A stretch of DNA of 64,000 bases from Helichrysum umbraculigerum. Taxonomy: Eukaryota; Streptophyta; Magnoliopsida; Asterales; Asteraceae. A program made the position numbers and the translations under genes. The stretch lies in assembly GCA_949592205.1 (NCBI GenBank), contig CATIUR010000001.1, positions 337,471,250 to 337,535,249 of the forward strand. Reading direction: 5' to 3'. Each line of letters opens with the position of its first letter. The stretch's first letter is position 1. A model generated the notes under the pieces. The model searched no databases, was not told the DNA's origin, and worked only from the letters and a program-made list of their open reading frames with translations. Positions 1-8,969 of this stretch are shown here, in pieces.

Positions 1-1400
1 ATCCATAAGAGCATGTGTAATACAGGACTCTGACATCAAACTCTAGACCTAAGCAGGAAGGAATGCAACATTGACATACACTCCTGTTATCATTCCAAAA
101 TTGGGAATAACCTTGACTCTTATGGTAGCCTAGTACATGCAAATGGGTCATAACTTTCTGCCAAACACCATCAATGTAAGAGTATCTTCTAACACTACTC
201 TTAACAGAAAAGTTCACCAAATGCATTACTATCTCACCTCCAAATGAAAGCTTAAGCACAAAATACACTCTTAGGAAAAAGGGAAAGTTTTTCATCCTTA
301 CTACTCCTTTAAAAGAGATTAATGTGCCGTACCCCTGCACATTAACGAATGTCTCCAAACCTATGCAGCTATTTCCAATGAACCATTTATCAAAAACCCT
401 TTTAGCTTGTGAATCATTACAAACCTAAAAGTTTTAAAGCATACACTAAAACTGATTTTTGAAAGATTTGGAACAATAGTTGCTGAAACTACCCAACTCC
501 TCCTTTGATCACCTTCAATCCCACGCACCCAAGATAATGTGGACTGACTCAATAGGACACAACACTCCTTACCAGCTGACCAGTAGACTAAATCCATGCT
601 ATCTATCTTTAACCCTTGCCTGCATTTCAGCACAAAGGCACTCCATCTACTCCTTATCACAAGCAGTTTCAACAAAGCATGACTTATCTCAATGGCATTC
701 CTATATAATCCTATAGCCATAGGTTTTGGAAATCTAAAAAAGGTAAAATAAGATGTAGAATAAAAACACACATCCTTCCTTATAACACCCAGGGTAGCTA
801 AAATAATGCTAAACTCCAGCACCAGTATAAGATTAATCACCCCATTCCTACATGGTGCTCCTTTGCCTATAAGCCAAATGTCAAAGTAACAAAAATGCCA
901 CTTGAACCAATCTTTGATATCACTCATTCTTTTATAGCTCACACACACACACACAAACTTTTTGACTTAACATATCAGAAAATCTAAAAGGGAACACCTC
1001 TATCCATCTCCCCGTCTTCTTTCCCAACCCAAACCACCCAAAATGACAAAAGATATACCAGTAGGTTGACACTTTTTATATTCTAGGTTTAGGGGATATA
1101 AAATATTTGAAAATAAACACAGAATTAAAAAACCACCTTATAACATCCAGGGTACCTAATATGCTAACCTCCAGCACCATATATATTTTCACCCATTCCC
1201 TATATGTGCCTTGTAAAAAGTACAAAATACTACAAACTCACTGATGATACTCACATTGACTCTGTTTTGACTCAAAATATGGAACCATAAGTTAGATTCC
1301 ATATCCACTTGAATTAAAGACATTTGACACTGACCATGCACAACTACCCAATTTCTCCTTATAACTTCAACCCAACCCATCCACCCATTTTTTGTTAAAC
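1..1400. other. AT-rich region without a recognised gene
   Basis: No gene is recognised. A 197-codon minus-strand open frame at 361-954 has no domain I know. Two segments resemble each other on the minus strand: about 775-860 and 1136-1210 share the words GTGCTGGAG, TTAGCAT and GTTATAAGG, and about 480-540 resembles 1315-1400 around TTGGGTAGTT. This looks like diverged copies of one repeat or decayed gene, possibly related to the LINE tail next door. The assignment is open. Confidence 0.4.
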
Positions 1401-1406
1401 TTGTTA

Positions 1407-2395
1407 TCATTTAACCAGGGTTTTTTGCCTTACGCCCTTACTTGCATCATTCACATGATTTTCCAAATGCAGATCCCAGATTTCAGCAGCTTCATGAGAT
1501 TGTTTTGAATCCCTTATCTTCAAACCCATCAACTTCAGCTTGACAGTCTTTTTTATCTGCTCAAGAAGTTTATCAACTGGTCTTGATTTGTTTTGGAACA
1601 GTCTAAAATTCCTTTCCTGCCATACAAAATATACACAGTCACCCGGGATCAGTCTTTGAATCACACTCCAAATAGACTTATTGATAGGCCTATTTTGGAT
1701 GTATTCAATAATCTCTTCCCAAGTGTTTGGAGCAGCATCCAACCTACACATTTCCCTTACATGACTCTAGATTTCATTTGGGTAATCACACTTAAATAAT
1801 AAGTGGTTATGACTATCCATTTGAACTTAACAAAAAGTAGGAATGGCAATGGAGCGGGTTCGGTGCGGGGGTGTCAGCCCCAACCCCACCCCCATTATTT
1901 TAAGCAATCTCCATCCCCACCCCAAACCCCAGCGGGGTATTATCGGGGCGGTCCATCCGGGGAATTGCTTACCCTAATGTCCAACAGGGTCTTATCGGGG
2001 TAACTTATTAAGGATTTGGCTCTTTAAATCGTAACCCAGTACTCGAAGGGACCAATTACTACATTGTAAATATTATTGTAATACAAAAAGTTATATATAA
2101 ATATATTTATCGATGATATTAGTTATTTATAAATATAAAATAATTATTATATATACATATATTGTAATTATTATATATACATATATATATCGGGGCGGAG
2201 CGGGACGGGGATGATACTACCAAACCTCAACCCCAAGCAATCCCCAATCCGATCCAAAAGTGCGGGGTTCGGGGATCCCCATCGGGTTCGGATTATTTTG
2301 CCATCCCTAACAAAAAGGGCATAATAAACTGTTTGCACTTTCATATGGGAGGCCCAACCATGGTTGTTTATTTTTTAACGCTTAGATGCTCCTTT
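1407..2395 (-). pseudogene. LINE (non-LTR) retrotransposon tail, RT zinc-binding region
   Basis: A minus-strand frame at 1407-1751 reads like the C-terminal zinc-binding (zf-RVT) region that follows the reverse transcriptase of plant L1-type LINEs: a WEEI segment, an SVIQRLIP segment and a VYFVWQERNFRLF block. LINE proteins copy their own mRNA at a nicked target site. The homology seems to continue in interrupted form to about 2390, where the translated words are degraded. A hAT-type MITE sits inside it at 1838-2309. Neither the RT nor the endonuclease domain is present, so this is a dead 5'-truncated copy. The family call rests on the WQERN-type block and is moderately secure. Confidence 0.6.
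1838..2309. mobile_element. Non-autonomous hAT-type MITE
   Basis: A 472-bp element with terminal inverted repeats TAGGAATGGCAA (left) and TAGGGATGGCAA (right, reverse complement). These fit the hAT pattern of a pyrimidine followed by AGGG-TGGCAA. It is flanked by a perfect 8-bp direct repeat ACAAAAAG at 1830-1837 and 2310-2317, the duplication size expected for hAT. The interior has GC-rich runs of CGGGG near both ends and an AT-rich centre, and no ORF. It interrupts the LINE remnant. Confidence 0.85.
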
Positions 2396-2508
2396 TTTCT
2401 TTTGTTGGCCGGCTTTTTGCTTATTGGCTCTTGTAATCTTTCTCATGTTTTCTTTGCGGTCTTCAATATTTGTTGAAGCCGTTTTATATATATATTCTCA
2501 TTTTCGCC

Positions 2509-2533
2509 ATATATATATATATATATATATATA
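2509..2533. repeat. (AT)n microsatellite
   Basis: A pure AT dinucleotide run next to the left end of the MITE at 2533-3100. Its counterpart lies on the other side of that element. Confidence 0.9.
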
Positions 2534-3093
2534 GTGGAATGATCCAGAGGGAAGTGCATTTTTTGGGGGAAGGGGGGAAGCGTTAGTATGCATCAGGAAG
2601 CATATTACCTTCATCCATACAAATCTCGAAAAAAACAAACTGAAATTTAGTAAATGTTAATCAGAATCGATGCTATGAATGTTAAGCTTCCTTGATAAAT
2701 TCCTTCTTCAAGTTATAGCATCGATTTATGAATATTAGATCCAAATCCATTAATATGCATCGTGGTGCATATTAGTTAATATGCATTATGATGCATATTA
2801 ACAATAAAAATATATTTCAAATAATGTGAACTTTTAATATGCATCGCGATGCATATTAGTTAATATGCATCACACTGCATATCAACAATTTATTAAATAA
2901 ATATTCATCAATTAATGTTATGACTTAAAAATGAAATTCATTCGTTAAAATATTCTTTATAGCATCGATTTTGATTACTATTTACCAATAAAAATAATTT
3001 TTTGTTGACGTTTTGATTGATAATTGTAATATGCTTTTTGATGCATACTAACGCTTCCCTCTTCCCCCAAAAAGTCACTTCCCTCTTGATCAA

Positions 3094-3100
<7 letters not shown>
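2533..3100. mobile_element. Inverted-repeat MITE in a TA microsatellite
   Basis: The first ~65 bp and the last ~65 bp are inverted copies with about 87% identity by eye. Both arms contain GAGGGAAGTG, TTTTTGGGGGAAG and GAAGCGTTAGTATGCATCA. The interior carries several short palindromes of the type AATATGCAT-ATGCATATT. TA tracts on both sides fit insertion with a TA target duplication, but the exact duplication cannot be read inside a TA repeat. No coding capacity. The superfamily (Tc1/mariner or other TA-targeting) is not certain. Confidence 0.75.

Positions 3101-3155
<55 letters not shown>
3099..3155. repeat. (TA)n microsatellite
   Basis: About 57 bp of pure TA dinucleotides on the right of the MITE. 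Together with 2509-2533 it is probably one repeat split by the insertion. Confidence 0.92.
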
Positions 3156-3157
<2 letters not shown>

Positions 3158-3504
3158 TGAAAATATCAGTTTTAAGACCTGGCCTATATTCGATTATGAC
3201 TCTTATCATAAATCCAGATATTTGGCTCCATGTATACGGCCCATTTAAGTTTAAAATCTTTTTATACTCTTGCACAATTCAGTTACATATTTGAGTAAGC
3301 AATTATTGAAATAGATTTTGATTGTTTAAAAAATGATTGTTTGATATGATATAGAATGTGCATGTTAATAATTTATGAAAAAGTGACTACTTTTACAAGC
3401 ATTCTTATTCAGTTATTCTCATCATAGTTTTTTCGTAATTATATACACGTATTTATTATTTAGGTTTTTCTTTCGTGCCCTTTTGTGTAATTATTATGTA
3501 CTTA
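3156..3504. other. AT-rich spacer, no feature seen
   Basis: No ORF, RNA gene or repeat structure recognised. It ends with the 5-bp target site TAATA (3505-3509) of element E1. Confidence 0.6.
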
Positions 3505-3789
3505 TAATATGTGACACCCGACCAATTAGGGCTGGAAATTTACGCCTAATCATTTTGTAATACATGTAATTAGTTCCATGTTAGGCTAATTGTATGTATC
3601 ATTACGTGTATTTTATAAATATACGCATTTACGCGATTTAATTTGAATCGTGCATCTTTAAATCGGCCAAATTCCGATTCATTTTATGGACGTTGGTGAA
3701 CCTATATTATTAAATAATATGAATATATTTAATAAACACATTTGTTTCTAAATATTATTTTGATAATATTTCATAAGTATTTCGTATCG

Positions 3790-3797
3790 TATAAATA
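3790..3797 (+). promoter_or_regulatory. Candidate LTR TATA box
   Basis: TATAAATA lies about 280 bp into the LTR and upstream of a CT-rich stretch like those found near plant transcription starts. The same box occurs at 14499-14506 in the 3' LTR. A start just downstream would make most of the LTR transcribed leader. The start site itself is not shown by sequence. Confidence 0.4.
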
Positions 3798-5357
3798 ACA
3801 TCTACGCGACCAAAAATACATTTAAACGATCGGGTAAACAAACACAGATATAATACCAATTATTTGAGACAAAATATAATAAAATTCACCTCCTTTTTGA
3901 CTTGGAAATATCAGCCAAACAAGATCCATAAAACATGGATCTTGTTCTTGACTTTAAACCACCACCAACACCCACCAAACTTCTCATTCAATCATACACC
4001 TCCATCTCTCTACTTCCTCTCACTAAAACTCTCTCCCTCTTTCTCCTCCCCAACCTCACGGCACCATCATCATCACTATAATCTCTTCTCAAATCACCTT
4101 GGATCATCAAGACGATTGAAGCAAAAACGATCACGAGAACGAGAACCACGTTTCAATCTTTTCGGATTCTCCATACGAGCATTGTAAGAAATTCCGACAC
4201 CTTCGAAAAATACTTTTATTATGTTTATATAAATGTTATATTGTTCATACAACTTGGGGATGTCCAAAAATCATAACGGAAAACGTTTTTCGAACATATA
4301 TGAATGAAGACAGATTCTGTCCAGAAATTTTCGTCACACCAAAACGTCTATATCTTGAAAACTAGGAAGAACCAACTCTCGACATCTAAACGAAAAATGT
4401 TCATTAGGATATCAGCTACAACTTTCATTTTTGGCTCTCGGACCAGATTGTGACAACCGTCAATTTAGGACTAGAATTTAGTGCCTAAACAAGTATTAAT
4501 ACATGTAATTAGTTCTGTGTTAGGCTAATTAATGTATCAATTATTATATATATTGTTGAATATATATCTACACAGTGATGCGGTTTGTTTAAATCGTACG
4601 AGTTTCAAATCGAATGAACTTCGATACATTAAATACGGACGTTGGTGAACAATTTATTTAAGTAATACAAGGATGATTAATAACGTTATCGTATTTAAAA
4701 ATATTATGTCAATAATATTTCGTATCCAGATCTTATCAAACAATTAATATTTACGCGAATCAGAATGTAACTTCGCAAACGAAACGAGACAATCCACCTT
4801 TTCTAATATAATTACTAAATGTTTAGTAAAATACTTCAACAAAAATACTAAATAATTATTCGTATTTTAGAAAGCATATTAAAACTTAGAAAATAAATAT
4901 TTAACGTTTAAACGACGGAGACAACGAACATCGCACGGAGCGCAGTGCGCGAACTGAAAAAGGTGGGGATTTAACCTCCACCACCTTATCCCCTTTTCTT
5001 TCATTTTATTTTCTTTCTTCTCTCTCTTACTCCCTCCTCTTTCATTTTTCTCTCAAACAAACCCCAAACCACCATCAACGAAAATCGTAAAATAAACACG
5101 CTAAACGACCTCGGATCTTCAAGCCCTTTCGGAATAAAACGTTCACCACTTCGCGATCTACAATCCTATCTTTCCGGAATTTCATTTCGGCGATTTGTAA
5201 GTTTCCGACACAACTCCGAAAACTCTCGTTTTTAAGTTTTATAACTTGCTAGTTGTTTGTATAACCTTGTAATGTCCTAAAATGGGTTGGGTAAAAATAT
5301 TATGTCGATCGATGGCCGGAAAATGCATTTTTGAGGTTGAAACTCCGATCAGACTCC

Positions 5358-5625
5358 GTACGTCGCATTTGTCCTGGAGCAAATGCGACGCAGCGACTTA
5401 CGTCGCACTATAACCCCAACGTCGCATATAGCGACGCAGCCTATTACGTCGCATTGAATTGCGACGTCGCACTTAGCGACGCAGACCCTTACGTCGCAGA
5501 AATCAACTACGTCGCCTATAGCGACGCCACGTACAACGTCGCATTAAATTGCGAACGTCGCACATAGCGACGCCGTACCCAACGTCGCAGTCCGGATCTG
5601 CGACGTCGCACCCAACGTCGCACAA
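5358..5625. repeat. Cluster of CGTCGCA / TGCGACG short inverted repeats
   Basis: More than a dozen copies of CGTCGC or its complement GCGACG occur in both orientations within about 270 bp, spaced 8-25 bp apart. The stretch is GC-rich compared with its surroundings. It sits in the same LTR position as the GTGTCGC clusters of E3. Confidence 0.85.
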
Positions 5626-5761
5626 ACCAGAACCTCAAAAACACAGATTTTTACTAAGTGTCGAGGCTCGAAATTTTATCACTTGATTTCACCCAAATTC
5701 AAGTCCGGATGCGTTTTTCCTTAAAACAATATAGTAGAAATAAAAATTTTCCAAGCTGACC

Positions 5762-5862
5762 TGGCAGCTCGACCCCAGCCAGGGACTCTGCCCCTTGGAC
5801 CCCGCCAGGGGCTGCCGCCCCTTGGACCCCGCTAACCAGGGGCGCTGCCCCCGGACCCCCGT
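5762..5862. repeat. GC-rich imperfect tandem repeat
   Basis: Three imperfect copies of a ~30-bp unit built from CCAGGGGCTGCC and CCTTGGACCCCG lie in otherwise AT-rich LTR sequence. No equivalent is seen in the LTRs of E1 or E3. Confidence 0.8.
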
Positions 5863-6051
5863 ACTTAGATTCCGTAAGCACATGTTTCACCAAGTGTCAA
5901 ACTTGTACAACTTCAAAACAATTATACGATACAACTTTTCAAACATAATGGAATTTGTGTTTTTAAGTGTAACGCTTCGAAATCAATGTGATAACATCAA
6001 GACTATTATTACAATTAATCACCAACGGACCGTACGCGTTTTCAAAACATA

Positions 6052-6190
6052 CTTCAATTCAATCAAACAAGTCGTTGTAACTTGTATCAATTCAATCAAA
6101 CAAGTCGTTGTAACTTGTATCAATTCAATCAAACAAGTCGTTGTAACTTGTATCAAGTCAATCAAACAAGTCGTAGTAACTTGTAACTAT
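6052..6190. repeat. 36-bp tandem repeat, about four copies
   Basis: A unit containing AATCAAACAAGTCGTTGTAA and CTTGTATCAATTC is repeated about four times with few changes. It is private to the solo LTR among the LTRs in this window. Confidence 0.88.
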
Positions 6191-6376
6191 ACAAACAACC
6201 AAATCGGGGTAATTTGGACATCAAGTTAAGCAAACAATTTCAATGGTAGTCTTTCGAGATAACGGTACCATTAATAACAATTCAAGTGTCGTGGACACAT
6301 TCAGGTTTCAAGACTTTGGACACCAAATTACAGCTAATTACCTCAAGTTTATTAAATTAAACACTTCAAGAATCAG

Positions 6377-6864
6377 GTGAGTTTCATGGCCCCATTTTCA
6401 CTATTTTACAACTAGGGGTGTGATATTACTGCTCTGTTTTGTTTTACAAGTAGAACGCAAGTGCCAAACTTCAAATACTACATGAGTTTCAAGCTAATCA
6501 ATTAAAGTCCTCTATAAGCATAGTCTCTAATATTTTAGCGTGAATGTTAGTATATGATATCATATAGGATTGACAATCCTCATCCGGGTTAGCACGCACT
6601 AACCGGTCAAACGGATGTATTAGCATTTGGGAAGACGAGTGTGGATTAGACACTCGTAGGAGGCATTTCAAGTTAGGTTTCCTTAATTGGGCCTGACAAA
6701 TCAAGTTAAGCTCAGACTATGTGCTCATGGACAGTATAACTTTTATTTTGCTTAATTGCATTTTAAATTCAATATAAATCTTGCGGTTCTTACAACTATA
6801 CATTGACATACAAACCTGTGAGCTCACCAGCGTTTTCGCTGACCCATTTTAGTATTTATCACAG
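6377..6864 (+). other. Candidate LTR-embedded intron (solo LTR E2)
   Basis: Donor ATCAG/GTGAGT at the 5' edge. At the 3' edge are the palindrome GTGAGCTCAC, a hairpin CAGCG-TTTT-CGCTG, a branch-point-like CTGAC, and the acceptor TTATCACAG/GTAC. The length is 488 nt, close to 496 in E1 and 483 in the unduplicated LTR of E3. Splicing is inferred from these signals only. Confidence 0.5.
6543..6657 (+). other. Covarying 115-nt RNA structure (solo LTR copy)
   Basis: Outer helix AATGTTAGTA with TATTAGCATT; palindromic hairpin TATATGATATCATATA; helix CATCCG with CGGATG enclosing GGTTAG/CTAACC; hairpin ACGAGTG/CACTCGT. Relative to E1 the outer helix changes one A-T pair to G-C on both strands. Total length is identical to the copies in E1 and E3. 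Confidence 0.75.
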
Positions 6865-7387
6865 GTACCCCGCAGTAGGTTGGATGCACAAGCATGAACT
6901 ATTAGCTCGAGTCTGCATTCATACAACTAGAGATTTGATTGCATTATTATATTTTGTAAAAGTAATTATGCTATGAAATCTCTCAATTTCAGAAATCGAG
7001 CTAATGTAACAATATTTTGATGTAAACATTTACTTTATCTATACAAGTTTAAAACGACGCATATAGTGGTCGTTCATTATATCTTATGTGCTTTGTATAT
7101 TGATTAGTGACACCCAAATCAAGCTTCCGCAAATCATTAAATTTGGGGGTGCCACACAGATCCTCACGGATCATGGTGAAAAACGTGGATCTTTGGACTG
7201 AACTCATCTCCGAACATAATCTGACCACGTCTCATGTTTATTTTTGTTAAAAATAGTAAACAAACTTATAAAATTACCATAAAGTGCAGATTTACACTAG
7301 ACTCATAGGGGAACATGTGTGATTTTTGGTTAGACTTGGTTTGGACTAAAAAGTGTAGAAAACGAGAGGTTTGTCGAGCCAAAAATC

Positions 7388-7752
7388 AGCAGTAACTTAT
7401 AACTATCAGTAGTTACTTATAACTATCAGTAGTAACTTATAACTATCAGTAGTAACTTATAACTATCAGTAGTTACTTATTACTATCAGTAGTAACTTAT
7501 AACTATCAGTAGTTACTTATTACTATCAGTAGTAACTTATAACTATCAGTAGTAACTTATAACTATCAGCAGTAACTTATAACTATCAGCAGTAACTTAT
7601 AGCTATCAGCAGTAACTTATAGCTATCAGCAGTAACTTATAGCTATCAGCAGTAACTTATAGCTATCAGTAGTAACTTATAACTATCAGCAGGAACTTAT
7701 AACTATCAGTAGTTACTATAATCATCAGTAGATACTTATACTATCAGTAGAA
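7388..7752. repeat. 20-bp tandem array in E1 5' LTR
   Basis: About 18 copies of AGTAACTTATAACTATCAGT with variants (TTACTTATTACTATCAG, GTAACTTATAGCTATCAGC). The 3' LTR has about 15 copies at 15382-15692, so copy number changed after insertion. Confidence 0.93.
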
Positions 7753-8156
7753 ACTAATAAGTGTCGCCACTAGTGTCCCTGAAAATAAATTGTTGCAAAC
7801 TCTTTTTATACTAAGTGTCAAGCTTGTAAACCTCAAACGCTTATACGATACGACTTTTAAAACACATTGGAACATTCCTTTTAAGTATAACACTTCAAAA
7901 ATCATAATGATAATGTTGAGATTAATATGACAAACCATCACCAACGGGCCGTACATGTTTTCAAAACTCAAACATAATCAACAACCAAAGTATTTGGGCA
8001 TAACTAGTTGAGGGAACAACTAGCATAGATGGTCCGTAGAGTCATCTAATCAATTAAATCTTGCGCGTGTAATACGCCTGCAGGTTCAGTCGTTGTAACG
8101 ACATCAAATCATTGTGAATCATCAATAATTGTTGGCTAACAATTCATTAGGCTCAG

Positions 8157-8652
8157 GTGAGTCTCATAGCCCCTTTTTAAATATGTTTTCTCAGGGGTGT
8201 GATCCATTGCTTGTTTTGTTTTACAATATGAACGCAAGTACCATCAAATTAATTACTACATGAGTTATTTTCACTAATCATTTTAAAGCCCTCCATCAGC
8301 ATAGTTTGGTAATACTTAGTAGCGTGAATATTAGTATATGATATCATATAGGTTTGACCAGCCTCATCCGGGTTAGCACGCACTAACTGGTAAAACGGAT
8401 GTATTAATATTTGTGTAGACGAGTGTTGATTAGGCACTCGTAGGAGGCAACTCGATCAGGATACCTTAAATGTGGACCTGACATCTCGTGTTAAGCTCAG
8501 ACTATGTGCTCATGGCTGTATAACTTTTATTTTGCTTAATTGCATTTTAAATTCAATTATCATTAAATCTTGCGGTTCATACAAATATGTGTTGACATAC
8601 AAACCTGTGAGCTCACCAGCGTTTCGCTGACCCATTTTAGCATGTATCACAG
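8157..8652 (+). other. Candidate LTR-embedded leader intron (E1 5' LTR)
   Basis: The donor CTCAG/GTGAGT matches the U1 consensus. Near the other end are GTGAGCTCAC (8607-8616), hairpin CAGCG-TTT-CGCTG (8617-8629), branch-point-like CTGAC (8627-8631) and acceptor TATCACAG/GTAC (AG at 8651-8652). Branch A to acceptor is about 22 nt, a plausible distance. If the LTR is transcribed from 3790, this intron would lie in the untranslated leader and bring gag closer to the cap. An earlier donor-like GTAAG at 4184 is also conserved and may be an alternative. Confidence 0.5.
8327..8441 (+). other. Covarying 115-nt RNA structure (E1 5' LTR copy)
   Basis: P1: AATATTAGTA (8327-8336) pairs with TATTAATATT (8402-8411), one G-U. 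P2: palindrome TATATGATATCATATA (8335-8350), sharing two bases with P1. P3: CATCCG (8365-8370) with CGGATG (8396-8401) around GTTAG/CTAAC. P4: ACGAGTG (8419-8425) with CACTCGT (8435-8441). Copies in E2 and E3 keep length and pairing while changing the bases. It lies inside the candidate intron. Confidence 0.78.
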
Positions 8653-8956
8653 GTACTCAGCAGCAGTAGGTCTGCCACTCAAGATGTCCATTAGCTCGAG
8701 TCACATTCAGACATCAAGAGATTGTCATGCATTACTATATTTTGTATAATTTAGTTATGCCATAGAATCTCTATCATTCGAACTCAAGGGCTTTTGTAAA
8801 CTATATTATAACGGTGTAAAACCTTTATTTTATCAATGTATTTGTAAACGACGCATGTAGTGGTCGTTCATTATGTAATCTTGTGTGCTTTGTATATTGA
8901 TTAGTCGCGCCCCGAACCGACCCGCTTCCGCATCATAATTTGGGGGTGCGACAGAT

Positions 8957-8969
8957 TGGTATCAGAGCC
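8957..8969 (+). other. E1 primer binding site (tRNA-Met initiator type)
   Basis: TGGTATCAGAGCC starts three bases after the LTR end at 8953. It is complementary to the 3' end of plant initiator methionine tRNA, which primes minus-strand DNA synthesis in most plant chromoviruses. Confidence 0.93.

Larger units (their letters stand above)
4449..7156 (+). mobile_element. E2: nested solo LTR of a related gypsy family
   Basis: A 2708-bp sequence starting TGTGACAACC and ending GGTGCCACA, flanked by the perfect 5-bp duplication CAGAT (4444-4448 and 7157-7161). It has no primer site, ORF or partner LTR, so it is a solo LTR left by LTR-LTR recombination. Its first ~130 bp resemble the LTR of E3 (TTAGGACTAG, TGTTAGGCTAATTAATGTAT, ATTGTTGAATATATA), and its right half aligns with both E1 and E3. 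It carries three repeat arrays of its own (5358-5625, 5762-5862, 6052-6190). Confidence 0.92.
3510..8953 (+). repeat. E1 5' LTR, interrupted by a nested solo LTR
   Basis: The LTR proper is 3510-4448 plus 7162-8953, about 2.7 kb, matching the 3' LTR of 2672 bp. The segment 4449-7161 is the nested solo LTR plus one copy of its target duplication. Landmarks: a TATA-like box at 3790, a pyrimidine-rich stretch at about 3990-4060, a conserved GTAAG at 4184, a 20-bp tandem array from 7388, a donor-like CAGGTGAGT at 8154-8162 and an acceptor module ending at 8652. Confidence 0.93.

Noticed and set aside
361..954. 197-codon minus-strand ORF as a host gene
   Set aside because: No known domain, no intron or promoter evidence, and parts look like a repeat also present at 1136-1400.
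3090..3275. 61-codon minus-strand ORF ending in Ile-Tyr repeats
   Set aside because: Translation of the TA microsatellite.
3864..4187. Plus-strand 107-codon ORF in E1 LTRs (also 14573-14896), with a His-rich run
   Set aside because: Low-complexity translation of a CT/CA-rich leader. The stop lies in the conserved GTAAG, which fits an exon end better than a protein end. E2 has no matching ORF.
5358..5625. CRISPR-like array
   Set aside because: Short words in both orientations with irregular spacing inside a plant LTR; no uniform repeats or spacers.
7744..7971. Minus-strand ORF of 75 codons in both E1 LTRs (also 15680-15907)
   Set aside because: Duplicated only because the LTRs are duplicated; low-complexity, antisense, with no counterpart in E2 or E3.
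8249..8437. Minus-strand ORF of 62 codons, conserved at 16185-16373 and with a relative at 6498-6704
   Set aside because: It is antisense to the retrotransposon and falls on the covarying RNA structure. The conserved residues (LVRANPDE and similar) are explained by conserved helices, and E3 copies do not keep the frame.
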